Part shown: piece by piece, positions 7,838-16,409 of the stretch | How the letters are laid out: each line of letters starts with the position of its first letter | Position numbering within the stretch: position 1 is the first letter of the stretch | Assembly (NCBI GenBank): GCA_934320645.1 | Contig: CAKRFP010000008.1 | Location: forward strand, 1 to 64,000 | Origin: an uncultured Bariatricus sp. | Lineage (GTDB): Bacteria > Bacillota > Clostridia > Lachnospirales > Lachnospiraceae | Direction: 5' to 3' | Length of the DNA stretch: 64,000 bases | Program-made: the position numbers and the translations under genes | Notes under the pieces: generated by a model | Databases searched by the model: none | What the model was told of the DNA's origin: nothing | Seen by the model: only the letters and a program-made list of their open reading frames with translations

Positions 7838-9565
7838 GTGATGCATACACTGAAAAAATTCGTAAAATATTATGCGCCGTACAGGACAGTATTCTTTCTG
7901 GATCTGATCTGTGCGGCGATCATCAGTCTGGTGGATCTTGCATTTCCACAGATTTTAAGATCACTGACAAAGACTTTATTTACAGAGGATCCGTCACAGA
8001 TCCTTGGAGCACTTCTGCCGATCGGACTGGCTTTGCTTGTGATGTATATCATACAGACGTTTTGTAAATATTATGTCAGTTATCAGGGCCATATGATGGG
8101 GGCACATATGGAACGGGATATGCGCCAGGAGTTATTTGATCATTATGAGAGACTTTCTTTTTCTTATTATGACCAGAATAATTCCGGACAGATGATGAGT
8201 AAGCTGGTGTCGGATCTGTTTGATATTTCCGAGTTTGCGCACCATGGACCGGAGAATCTATTTATATCTGTAATTAAAATCGTTGGTTCGTTTACATTTT
8301 TGTTTCTTATTAACTGGAGACTGGCGATTCCGCTGCTTGTGATGGTTGTATTTATGCTGATCTTTTCTTACAAACAGAATCGTCAGATGCAGGCAACCTT
8401 TATGGACAACCGGAGAAAGATCGGGGATGTCAATTCCAGTCTGCAGGATACGTTGGCGGGAATCCGTGTGGTGCAGTCTTTTGCAAATGAAAAGATTGAA
8501 CGGGAGAAATTCAAGAAAAGCAATGAAGGATTTCTGGTATCCAAAGATGCAAACTATCATTGTATGGGAAGTTTTATGAGCGGCAATCTTTTCTTCCAGG
8601 GAATGATGTATCTGATCACATTAGTGTTCGGCGGATGGCTGATCGCACATGGGAAAATGGAAGCTGCCGATCTTGCCATGTATGCGCTTTACATCGGAAT
8701 TTTTATCAGCCCGATCCAGATTCTTGTGGAGCTTACCGAGATGATGCAGAAAGGTCTTTCCGGTTTCCGGCGCTTTCTGGATGTTGTGGAGACGGAGCCG
8801 GAGATTGTAAATGCACCGGATGCGGAGCCACTTGAAAATGTAAAGGGTGAAGTGGAATATAAAAATGTTTCTTTCCATTACAGCGATGATGATACGCCGG
8901 TACTGGATCGGGTATCTTTTAAGATCCCGGCTGGCAGATCTATTGCCCTTGTGGGACCATCGGGAAGTGGAAAGACGACGATCTGTTCCCTGCTTCCAAG
9001 ATTTTATGATGTGACCGGAGGTGTGATCACGATCGACGGGCAGGATGTAAGAAAGCTGACACTGGAAAGTCTGAGAAGTCAGATTGGGCTGGTACAGCAG
9101 GATGTCTATCTGTTCTGTGGATCGATCAGGGAAAATATTGCTTATGGAAAACCGGGGGCATCGATGGAAGAAATTATCGATGCGGCGAAGAAGGCAAATA
9201 TCCATGAATTTATCATGTCCCTGCCGGATGGATATGACAGCTTTGTAGGAGAACGAGGAACCCGTCTGTCGGGTGGACAGAAACAGAGGATTTCCATTGC
9301 AAGAGTATTTCTTAAGAACCCACCGATCCTCATTCTGGACGAGGCGACCAGTGCGCTTGACAATGAGAGTGAGCGCTGGATCCAGCAGAGCCTGGAAGAG
9401 CTTGCGAAGAACCGGACCACGATCACGATCGCACACCGGCTTTCTACGATCCGCAATGCAGATGAGATTCTTGTGGTTGCAAATAATGGAATCGCTGAAC
9501 GGGGGAATCATGATGAATTGCTTGAGCAAGGTGGAATTTATGCACATTATTATGAGATGTCATAA
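7838..9565 (+). CDS. ABC exporter, fused permease and ATPase (homodimer type)
   Basis: 575 residues. Six membrane helices fill residues 15 to about 300 (ABC exporter type 1 fold), followed by the nucleotide-binding domain: Walker A GPSGSGKTT, Q loop LVQQDVYLF, signature LSGGQKQRIS, Walker B ILILDEATSALD and H-loop IAHRLST. All catalytic residues are canonical, so it can work as a homodimer, unlike the pair at 52-56 kb. It probably exports a lipid, drug or peptide; the cargo is unknown. The start is GTG 7838 or the adjacent ATG 7841, and neither has a good ribosome-binding site (see 7787). Confidence 0.92.
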   Translation: MMHTLKKFVKYYAPYRTVFFLDLICAAIISLVDLAFPQILRSLTKTLFTEDPSQILGALLPIGLALLVMYIIQTFCKYYVSYQGHMMGAHMERDMRQELFDHYERLSFSYYDQNNSGQMMSKLVSDLFDISEFAHHGPENLFISVIKIVGSFTFLFLINWRLAIPLLVMVVFMLIFSYKQNRQMQATFMDNRRKIGDVNSSLQDTLAGIRVVQSFANEKIEREKFKKSNEGFLVSKDANYHCMGSFMSGNLFFQGMMYLITLVFGGWLIAHGKMEAADLAMYALYIGIFISPIQILVELTEMMQKGLSGFRRFLDVVETEPEIVNAPDAEPLENVKGEVEYKNVSFHYSDDDTPVLDRVSFKIPAGRSIALVGPSGSGKTTICSLLPRFYDVTGGVITIDGQDVRKLTLESLRSQIGLVQQDVYLFCGSIRENIAYGKPGASMEEIIDAAKKANIHEFIMSLPDGYDSFVGERGTRLSGGQKQRISIARVFLKNPPILILDEATSALDNESERWIQQSLEELAKNRTTITIAHRLSTIRNADEILVVANNGIAERGNHDELLEQGGIYAHYYEMS

Positions 9566-9596
9566 TAGTAAGTGAGAAAATCAAAATAAGTAAACA

Positions 9597-9650
9597 AAAA
9601 AGCTTCTTTTCAGAAAAACAGGAGGGCCGTTTCTGAAAAAGAAGCTTTTC
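9597..9650 (+). terminator. Long terminator after the ABC exporter
   Basis: AAAAAGCTTCTTTTCAGAAA pairs with TTTCTGAAAAAGAAGCTTTT across a GC-rich loop. A and T runs on both sides make it bidirectional, so it also serves sdaAA. Confidence 0.85.
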
Positions 9651-9731
9651 ATTTATAAAAAGCCAAAGCTTTTTATATCGTAAAATTGCAAGCAGTGTGT
9701 GCTGGTCTATATTTGCAAAACATTACACAGC

Positions 9732-10601
9732 TTAATCACACATATGGCAGGCTGCGCATGCAGACGGTGTCGTTGCGCATCCGCCGAGGGCTGTCTCGCG
9801 AAGCTCTGCCGGAAGACGCTTTCCTACAGTGTACACAGCTTCCAGCATTTCATCGAATGGAATCAGTTGTCGTACTCCGGAAAGTGCGATCTCTGCAGCG
9901 ATCGTTGCATTTGCCACACCGGCAGCATTACGGTTCTGACAAGGATATTCGACCAGCCCGCCGACCGGATCACAGACCAGCCCGAGCATGTTCATAAGAA
10001 CAGTGGATGCTGCGGCAAGGGACTGTTCCGGGGATCCGCCCATCAGTTCAACGGTTGCAGATGCCGCCATTGCAGATGCAATTCCGACTTCTGCCTGACA
10101 TCCGCCGACTGCTCCGGCGACAGTTGCATTGCGCATAGCAAGATAACCGATCGCACTGGCATTATAAAGTCCCTGTTTGATCTGCTCATCGGAAAGATCA
10201 TAGGTTTCCTGGAGGGCAAGCAGAAGTCCCGGAACGATACCGGCAGATCCGGCAGTCGGGGAGGCTACGATCACACCCATGGAAGCATTGGTTTCCAGAG
10301 TTGCCATCGCGTAAATGACAGCTCTTTCCAGAAGATCCCCGCAAAGACCTTTTCCAGCATCTTTGTGATCTGAGATTTTTTTTGCTTCGCCACCAATCAG
10401 TCCCCCCATGGATTTGACCGGGGTATGGATCGGAGTAGAAGCGGCTGATTTCATGATCTCAAGAACACGGTCCATTTTGCGGTCTGTCTCTTCCGGATCC
10501 TGTTCTCCTTCTGTGAGCTCTCTCTGAAGCATCACAGCGGAAATTGAAAGGCTCTGTTCCTGACAGACTTTTAATAATTCTTTTGCATTTCTAAAATCCA
10601 T
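9732..10601 (-). CDS. sdaAA: L-serine ammonia-lyase, iron-sulfur-dependent, alpha subunit
   Basis: 289 residues. With the beta subunit it deaminates L-serine to pyruvate and ammonia using an oxygen-sensitive [4Fe-4S] cluster. Visible family signatures are SVKSMGG, SPTAGSAGIVPG (active-site loop), the cysteine in VCDPVGGLVEYPC and the C-terminal cysteine-rich tail CATTPSACAACHMC. Cysteines of these two regions hold the cluster in related enzymes. The start has AAGGAGA upstream. It lies 20 bases behind sdaAB in one operon. The two-subunit form is typical of Gram-positive anaerobes. Confidence 0.96.
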   Translation of the reverse strand: MDFRNAKELLKVCQEQSLSISAVMLQRELTEGEQDPEETDRKMDRVLEIMKSAASTPIHTPVKSMGGLIGGEAKKISDHKDAGKGLCGDLLERAVIYAMATLETNASMGVIVASPTAGSAGIVPGLLLALQETYDLSDEQIKQGLYNASAIGYLAMRNATVAGAVGGCQAEVGIASAMAASATVELMGGSPEQSLAAASTVLMNMLGLVCDPVGGLVEYPCQNRNAAGVANATIAAEIALSGVRQLIPFDEMLEAVYTVGKRLPAELRETALGGCATTPSACAACHMCD

Positions 10602-10621
10602 AATCTGTATTCTCCTTCCAA

Positions 10622-11290
10622 TTACATCTGAACAACCATAACGTTGTATACATTTTTGTTTCGTCTAATGGTATCTGCGATATCTTCCGGTACCAGATCA
10701 TCGGATTCTACGATGGTATAAGCGGTATTTCCTTTGGATTCGCGGAACAGACGCATGAATGCGATATTGATTCCAAGTTCGCTGAGGCATTTGGTAATGT
10801 AAGCAACAACGCCCGGTGCATCTTTCTGGACAACGACGATCGAGCTGTATTCTCCGGTAAAATCAACTTCCACACCATTGATCCGGCACAGACGGGCTTT
10901 TCCGCCGCCTAACGATTCTCCGCGGATCGTCATCTCCTGACCTTTTTCATTTACCATCAGGATATCAACGGTATTCGGGTGTACGTCGGTCTCTAAGTTG
11001 TTCGGAATGAAAGCGTATTCGATTCCATTGTCTGTTGCGATCTGGAAGGAATCGCGGATCCGCACGTCATCGGTGGCAAAACCCATAATACCGCCGAGAA
11101 GAGCACGGTCCGTACCATGACCATGATAGGTTTTGGCAAAAGATCCATAAAGGGTAAATTCTACTTTTTTAAGAGAACCGGTGAGAAGCTTTCTTGCAAG
11201 CAGAGCGATTCTGGCAGCTCCTGCAGTATGGGAGCTGGATGGCCCGATCATATTCGGTCCCATGACATCAAAAACACTGATAAAGGACAT
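10622..11290 (-). CDS. sdaAB: L-serine ammonia-lyase, iron-sulfur-dependent, beta subunit
   Basis: 222 residues. The N-terminal two thirds carry MGPNMIGPSSSHTAGA, the conserved opening of the serine dehydratase beta domain, and HGHGTDRALLGG. An ACT domain follows from about residue 145 (SIVVVQKDAPGVVAYITKCL, then the GINIAFMRLFRE strand) and may bind serine as a regulatory ligand. An upstream in-frame start would add ten residues; 11290 is preferred because AGGAGG sits eight bases before it. First gene of the sda operon, divergent from a LysR regulator. Confidence 0.96.
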   Translation of the reverse strand: MSFISVFDVMGPNMIGPSSSHTAGAARIALLARKLLTGSLKKVEFTLYGSFAKTYHGHGTDRALLGGIMGFATDDVRIRDSFQIATDNGIEYAFIPNNLETDVHPNTVDILMVNEKGQEMTIRGESLGGGKARLCRINGVEVDFTGEYSSIVVVQKDAPGVVAYITKCLSELGINIAFMRLFRESKGNTAYTIVESDDLVPEDIADTIRRNKNVYNVMVVQM

Positions 11291-11311
11291 AGTAAACCTC
11301 CTGTAAAATAA

Positions 11312-11382
11312 TTGTTTCACGTACGTAAAAAGGATTGACGTCTTATTAGTTATATTGTACCATCAACTTATGGGTGAAACAA
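11312..11382. promoter_or_regulatory. sdaAB promoter and 9-bp inverted repeat in the sda-lysR divergent region
   Basis: On the - strand TTGTTT (11377-11382), 17 bp, TACAAT (11354-11359) forms the likely sdaAB promoter. TTGTTTCAC at 11312-11320 and GTGAAACAA at 11374-11382 are perfect inverted arms 53 bases apart; one covers the -35 box. Their placement suggests a looped operator for the adjacent LysR protein or another regulator. TTGACG at 11335-11340 may be the -35 box for lysR. Confidence 0.5.
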
Positions 11383-11433
11383 ATTCATAGATTTTATGAA
11401 GACGTTGAAAATTTTTCATAATGGAGTTAGATG

Positions 11434-12315
11434 ATGGAATTACGTCAATTACAGACTTTTATACAGATCGCGCAGATGCAGAGCTTTTCCAGAACGGCAG
11501 AGATGCTGGGGTATTCGCAGTCGGCAGTGACGGTTCAGATCCGCCAGCTGGAAAACGAACTTGGGAAAAGGCTGTTCGACAGGACAGGAAAGAAAGTGGT
11601 GCTTACCCCGCAGGGGGAAGAATTTCTGGAGCATGCCAACCGGATTCTTTATGATGTTCATCAGGCGAAAGCATCCATGAATGATACGGATGAATTGAAA
11701 AATCCACTTCACATCGGGACGATCGAGTCTCTGTGTACGGTGAAATTTCCAAAGATCATAAGGAAATTCAGGGAACAGTATCCCAGGGTTTCTATCCGGA
11801 TCACGGTAGATTCTCCGGAAAAGCTGATCCAGATGATGGAACATAATGAACTGGATCTGATCTATATTCTGGATACACCAAGATGGGACAGCAACTGGAT
11901 CAAGGTGATGGAGAAGGCAGAACCGGTTATGTTTGTGACATCGGTCAGTCATCGATTGGCAAAAGAAAGAAATTTGTTGCTTGATGATCTGCTGAAAGAG
12001 CCTTTTTATCTCACAGAGCGCAATGCCAATTACAGGCAGGCACTTGATGGCCAGCTGGCGTTAAGAAGAAAAGAGCTTTCTCCGATGCTGGAGATCAGTG
12101 ATACTGCATTTATCAAAAAAATGCTGATGTATGGGGGAGGCGTTTCATTCCTGCCACGTTTTGCAGTGGAAGATGATATTGAGAAAAAGAAACTCACACT
12201 TTTGGATGTGAAAGATATAGAAATTACGATGTATCGTCAGATTTTCTATCATAAAAACAAGTTTAAAACAAAAGAGATGGAGAAATTTACAGAGTTTGCT
12301 CTGGAGGACAACTAA
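11434..12315 (+). CDS. LysR family transcriptional regulator
   Basis: About 293 residues. The N-terminal winged helix is clear: MELRQLQTFIQIAQMQSFSRTAEMLGYSQSAVTVQIRQLENELGKRLFDR in the first 50 residues, followed by the linker helix and a substrate-binding region of the periplasmic-binding-protein type. ATG 11434 is preferred to ATG 11431 by its spacing from GGAG. It is divergent from sdaAB, so regulation of serine deamination is a reasonable guess. It is followed after 14 bases by a histidine kinase on the same strand. The effector is unknown. Confidence 0.92.
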   Translation: MELRQLQTFIQIAQMQSFSRTAEMLGYSQSAVTVQIRQLENELGKRLFDRTGKKVVLTPQGEEFLEHANRILYDVHQAKASMNDTDELKNPLHIGTIESLCTVKFPKIIRKFREQYPRVSIRITVDSPEKLIQMMEHNELDLIYILDTPRWDSNWIKVMEKAEPVMFVTSVSHRLAKERNLLLDDLLKEPFYLTERNANYRQALDGQLALRRKELSPMLEISDTAFIKKMLMYGGGVSFLPRFAVEDDIEKKKLTLLDVKDIEITMYRQIFYHKNKFKTKEMEKFTEFALEDN

Positions 12316-12329
12316 GAGAAAATACAGCT

Positions 12330-14390
12330 ATGGATAAGAAAAAATATACTGGGAGAATCCGGAACAAGACAATACTGGTATTTATTGTTATGTTTATCGG
12401 GATAAACTGTGCGGTGCATTTGCAGATAATGAACCGTATAAATGAAGAAAAACTAAAAGCGACGTATACAGCGGAGGCTACAGTCCGGAGAATAGAGGCG
12501 CAGATTAATAAATATCTGTCAAAATCCGATCTGCTGAAACAGATCATTGAGTCCGGAAGTACGATATCCGATGAACATTTTACGGAGCTTTCCGGGTTTA
12601 TGATGGCCGATGATGATGTGATCGATGTGATCGAACTGGCAAAAGGCGGCACCGTATCGTCTGTGTATCCGCTGAGTGGGAATGAAGAAGCAATGGGACT
12701 GGACATGCTTACTGACCCGGATCGGAAGACAAGTGCAACAATCGCAAAAAACAGTGGAGAATATACGATTGCAGGTCCGTTTCAGCTGGTGCAGGGCGGA
12801 GATGGCGCATTATTATTCGATCCGGTCTATGTGAAAGGAGAAAACGGGCAGGAAGAATTCTGGGGATTTACGATTCTGGTTATTGACTGGGAGAAATTTA
12901 TAGATGAGGTTAAGCTGGAAAAGCTGGAGGAAGCATCTTATCATTATCAGGTATGGAAAAAGAATCCTGTCACAGGTAAAAAGCTCACGATTGCGCAATG
13001 CGAGGAACCGGTGATGAATAATGCCCTGGAAGTCGTATGTGAGGTTCCGAATGATACCTGGTATTTTGAAATATGCCCGAAAGAAGGATGGTATTCCAAA
13101 TCACAGCTTTGGCTGAACAGTCTGTTAGGTGCACTCCTTGCGGTCCTGATCGCGATGCTGTACTGGCAGCGTGGAATGCGGAGTTATAAAGAGGCGCGTT
13201 ACGCAGAAGAAATCAAAAAGTCGGCAGAGGAAGCAAAGGCGGCGAACACTGCGAAGACAGGATTCCTTTCCCGGATGAGCCACGATATAAGGACACCGTT
13301 AAATGGAATTATCGGTTTACTTAAGATTGACGCGAAGCATCCGGACGACAGAGAACAGGTAGATAAAAACCGGGAGAAAATGCTGGTAGCAGCCAATCAT
13401 CTTCTGGCACTGATCAATGATGTGCTGCAGATGAGCAAACTGGAAAGTGGAGAGATGGTTCTGGCACATGAGGTGGTAAATTTAAATGAGTTATCGCGGG
13501 ATATTCTGACGATCATGGAGCAACGTGCAGCAGAAGCAGGTGTTAACATAGAGTATGACAGAACATCGGATAAGGTAGAGTTCCCGTATGTGTATGCGAG
13601 TGCATTACATGTCCGTCAGCTTTTCCTGAATGTGTATGGGAACTGTGTGAAATATAATCAGGTTGGTGGAAAAGTAAAGATCCGTCTGGAAAATTTAGGG
13701 TTGAAGGATGGAATTGTCACCTATCGATGGATCATTTCAGATACGGGAAGAGGGATGAGTCAGGAATTCCTGAAGCATATCTTTGAACCGTTTGCGCAGG
13801 AGCATACGGACGCAAGAAGTGTTTATAACGGGACCGGACTTGGAATGGCAATTGTCAATACACTTGTCCACAAAATGAATGGTACAATCGAAGTGAGCAG
13901 TACAGAGGGAAAGGGCAGTACATTTATCATTACGCTTCCTTTCGAAGTGGCACAGGAAAAGAAAAAGGTGGAAAGCCTTCCGGAAGAGGAGACTCCGAGT
14001 ATCTCTGGACTCAGTCTTCTGCTTGCGGAAGACAATGAGTTGAATGCGGAGATTGCAGAGGTATTGCTGAAGGATGAAGGCGCCCATATTACTCTGGTGA
14101 AGGATGGACAGCAGGCGGTCGATGCATTTGACGGAAGTGAACCGGGAACTTTTGATGCGATCCTGATGGATATCATGATGCCAAACATGGATGGAATCAC
14201 CGCAACGAAAAGGATCCGTGCAATGAACCGGCAGGATGCAAAAGATATTCCGATCATTGCAATGACGGCAAATGCATTTGAAGAGGATGCCAGAAGATGT
14301 ATGGAAGCAGGAATGAATGCACATCTGCCGAAGCCATTTCAGATGAACAAAGTAATTGAGACAATTGCGGAATTTTGCAAAAATAAATAA
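12330..14390 (+). CDS. CHASE-domain hybrid sensor histidine kinase with receiver
   Basis: 686 residues. A membrane helix at about 12-30 and a second at about 262-282 enclose an extracytoplasmic sensor of roughly 230 residues; SSVYPLSGNEEAMGLD is a CHASE-domain signature. A short coiled coil leads to the dimerisation domain with FLSRMSHDIRTPLNGI (phospho-accepting His), then the ATPase with an N box, DTGRGM and GTGLGMAI, and a C-terminal receiver with AEDNELN, ILMDIMMPNMDG (phospho-accepting Asp) and the conserved MTAN threonine and LPKPF lysine. No output domain follows, so phosphate probably passes to another protein. It sits 14 bases behind the LysR gene. The ligand is unknown. Confidence 0.93.
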   Translation: MDKKKYTGRIRNKTILVFIVMFIGINCAVHLQIMNRINEEKLKATYTAEATVRRIEAQINKYLSKSDLLKQIIESGSTISDEHFTELSGFMMADDDVIDVIELAKGGTVSSVYPLSGNEEAMGLDMLTDPDRKTSATIAKNSGEYTIAGPFQLVQGGDGALLFDPVYVKGENGQEEFWGFTILVIDWEKFIDEVKLEKLEEASYHYQVWKKNPVTGKKLTIAQCEEPVMNNALEVVCEVPNDTWYFEICPKEGWYSKSQLWLNSLLGALLAVLIAMLYWQRGMRSYKEARYAEEIKKSAEEAKAANTAKTGFLSRMSHDIRTPLNGIIGLLKIDAKHPDDREQVDKNREKMLVAANHLLALINDVLQMSKLESGEMVLAHEVVNLNELSRDILTIMEQRAAEAGVNIEYDRTSDKVEFPYVYASALHVRQLFLNVYGNCVKYNQVGGKVKIRLENLGLKDGIVTYRWIISDTGRGMSQEFLKHIFEPFAQEHTDARSVYNGTGLGMAIVNTLVHKMNGTIEVSSTEGKGSTFIITLPFEVAQEKKKVESLPEEETPSISGLSLLLAEDNELNAEIAEVLLKDEGAHITLVKDGQQAVDAFDGSEPGTFDAILMDIMMPNMDGITATKRIRAMNRQDAKDIPIIAMTANAFEEDARRCMEAGMNAHLPKPFQMNKVIETIAEFCKNK

Positions 14391-14400
14391 AAAAAATCAG

Positions 14401-14429
14401 TTGACAAATGGAAAATATCAGCATATACT
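14401..14429 (+). promoter_or_regulatory. Sigma-A promoter of the trp operon
   Basis: TTGACA (14401-14406), exactly 17 bases, TATACT (14424-14429), directly upstream of the T-box leader. Confidence 0.85.
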
Positions 14430-14435
14430 GTAACC

Positions 14436-14738
14436 AATTAAAGCAATAAACCGATGAACAAGAGGAGTAAGTAAAGATATTTATTTCCAGAGAGCTGCCG
14501 GTGGTGGAAAGGCAGTAGTAAGAGTTTTTACCGAATGGACTTGTGAGGGCAGCTTGAAACTGCAGAGCAGGAGTAGACGCTGACGGGATGCTCGCCCGTT
14601 ACCAAGGAGATGTGTATGTCAGTACGCAGTTGAGAGGTCGGCGCAGACCGGCAATAAGGGTGGTACCGCAGAAGTAGAATTTCAAGAGCTTTTGTCCCTG
14701 TATAAGTGAAAACTTATACGAGGACGAAGGCTCTTTTT
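14436..14738 (+). ncRNA. Trp-specific T-box riboswitch leader
   Basis: The conserved T-box sequence AAGGGTGGTACCGC is at 14656-14669. Upstream is a Stem I with CCAGAGAGCTGCCGG and a specifier loop reading GAA-TGG-ACT near 14541; TGG is the tryptophan codon. A GACGGG...CCCGTT stem and a distal stem precede the T-box. The terminator runs 14685-14738: AGAGC pairs with GGCTCT around a long stem capped by a GAAA loop, then TTTTT. Uncharged tRNA-Trp should pair with TGG and with the TGGT bulge and prevent termination, switching on the trp genes when tryptophan is scarce. TGGT pairs with discriminator A perfectly but only by G-U wobble with the G of the tRNA-Trp genes in this window. Confidence 0.93.
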
Positions 14739-14752
14739 GCGTGCTACAAAGA

Positions 14753-14882
14753 GGGCGTGCACGTCCGAAAAAGAATCATTTTGTGCTCGCACAAAGAATG
14801 ATTCTTTACAGGACGTATAAGCAGTCTTCACACGACCGAGATGCAGCGTAAGCGTAATCGAGGTGTGTAAAGACGCACGCCC
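14753..14882 (+). repeat. Three-way-junction inverted-repeat element between T-box and trpE
   Basis: Nested inverted repeats define three arms. The closing stem is GGGCGTGC (14753-14760) with GCACGCCC (14875-14882), 8 bp perfect. The second arm is ACGTCC/GGACGT (14761-14766, 14811-14816) extended by AAAGAATCATT...TTGTGC with its complement. The third is GTCTT-CACAC with GTGTG-(TA)-AAGAC (14824-14833, 14863-14874). It lies after the T-box terminator, so it is part of the 5' leader of trpE when read through. It may be a small mobile repeat or a second regulatory RNA fold. Confidence 0.65.
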
Positions 14883-14951
14883 AGTGTAAATCATTCAAAA
14901 ACAAGCTTACTCAACATAAAAACAACAACGAAAATTCAGGAGGAAAGAATC

Positions 14952-16409
14952 ATGTACCCAGATTGTGATGATATTTTAAAAATGGCACCGGATTATGACA
15001 TCATTCCGGTTTGCCGTGAGATTTACGCAGACGTTATTACACTGATCACACTTCTACGGAAGCTCGCAGCAGTCAGCAAACGCTATTATCTGCTGGAGAG
15101 TGTAGAGGGAGGCGAAAAGTGGGGACGTTATTCTTTCCTTGGGTTTGATCCGGTGATGCGTGTAAAATGCAGTTGTGGAAAAGTAACGATAGAAAAGGAC
15201 GGCGAAGAAACGGAAAAGGTGACAGACAAACCGCTTGAAGTGCTGCGGGAGATCCTGAAAGATTATAAAGCGCCGCGGCTTGCCGGACTGCCACCATTTG
15301 CCGGAGGATTTGTCGGATATTTTGCTTATGCGATGATCGGATACGCAGAGCCGAAGCTCAAGATCAAAAAAGGAACCTTCAATGATTACGATATGATGCT
15401 TTTCGATAAAGTGATTGCCTACGATCACCTGAAACAGAAGATCAGCATTATCGTCAACATGAAAACAGATAAGGTGATGGAGAATTACGGAAAGGCAACC
15501 GCACAGATCCAGGATCTGGCAAACCTGATCCGAAGCCAGCAGACAGCAGATATTCCGGTATCAAAAAGCAAGATTGATTTTACCTGCAATGTCAGTAAAG
15601 AAGAGTATTGTAAGCTGGTTGAAAAGACAAAAGAGTATATCGTGGACGGAGACATTTTCCAGGCAGTCATTTCCAGACAGTTTTCCAGCCCGTATGAGGG
15701 AAGTCTGATCAATCCTTACCGGGTGCTTCGAACAACCAATCCTTCTCCGTATATGGTTTATATGCACATTGATGACGAGGAGATCATAAGTACCTCGCCG
15801 GAGACGCTTGTCCGGCTGGAAAATGGCAGGCTTACCACATTTCCGGTAGCCGGTTCCAGACCGAGGGGAACGACCGAGGAAGAGGATCAGGAACTGGAAG
15901 CAGATCTTCTCTCTGATGAAAAAGAGCTTTCCGAGCATAACATGCTGGTAGATCTTGGAAGAAATGATCTGGGGCGGATCTCCAAATTCGATTCGGTGGA
16001 AGTTACGAAATATATGATGATCCACAAGTATTCAAAGATCATGCACATCTGCTCACAGGTGGAAGGAGATATCCGGGATGACTGTGATGCACTCAGCGCG
16101 ATCGAGTCTGTACTTCCGGCAGGAACTCTTTCCGGTGCGCCAAAGATCCGTGCATGCGAGATCATCGAGGAGCTGGAAAGCGAAGAGAGAGGTGTCTACG
16201 GAGGCGCACTCGGATATCTGGATTTCACCGGCAATATGGATACCTGTATTGCGATCCGGATGGCAGTCAAGAAAGACGGAAGAGTCTATGTACAGGCGGG
16301 CGGCGGAATTGTAGCCGACAGTATTCCGGAAAATGAATACCGGGAATCAGCAAACAAAGCAGCCGCTGTGATGAATGCGATCAAAGCAGCAAAGGAGGTA
16401 CTGGAATAA
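14952..16409 (+). CDS. trpE: Anthranilate synthase component I
   Basis: 485 residues. It converts chorismate plus ammonia (or glutamine with TrpG) to anthranilate, the first committed step to tryptophan. The C-terminal chorismate-binding domain carries GDIFQAVISRQF, PSPYMVYM, TSPETLVRL, the PVAGSRPRG motif, HNMLVDLGRNDLGRI and GTLSGAPKIRACEII. The N-terminal domain has the YYLLESVEGGEKWGRYSFLG segment that forms the tryptophan feedback site in relatives. AGGAGG lies upstream. First structural gene behind the T-box; its stop overlaps the trpG start (TAATG). Confidence 0.97.
   Translation: MYPDCDDILKMAPDYDIIPVCREIYADVITLITLLRKLAAVSKRYYLLESVEGGEKWGRYSFLGFDPVMRVKCSCGKVTIEKDGEETEKVTDKPLEVLREILKDYKAPRLAGLPPFAGGFVGYFAYAMIGYAEPKLKIKKGTFNDYDMMLFDKVIAYDHLKQKISIIVNMKTDKVMENYGKATAQIQDLANLIRSQQTADIPVSKSKIDFTCNVSKEEYCKLVEKTKEYIVDGDIFQAVISRQFSSPYEGSLINPYRVLRTTNPSPYMVYMHIDDEEIISTSPETLVRLENGRLTTFPVAGSRPRGTTEEEDQELEADLLSDEKELSEHNMLVDLGRNDLGRISKFDSVEVTKYMMIHKYSKIMHICSQVEGDIRDDCDALSAIESVLPAGTLSGAPKIRACEIIEELESEERGVYGGALGYLDFTGNMDTCIAIRMAVKKDGRVYVQAGGGIVADSIPENEYRESANKAAAVMNAIKAAKEVLE

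Noticed and set aside
8621..9547. 308-residue reading frame antisense to the ABC exporter
   Set aside because: Basic, Cys/His-rich composition typical of an antisense shadow; the opposite strand has all ABC motifs.
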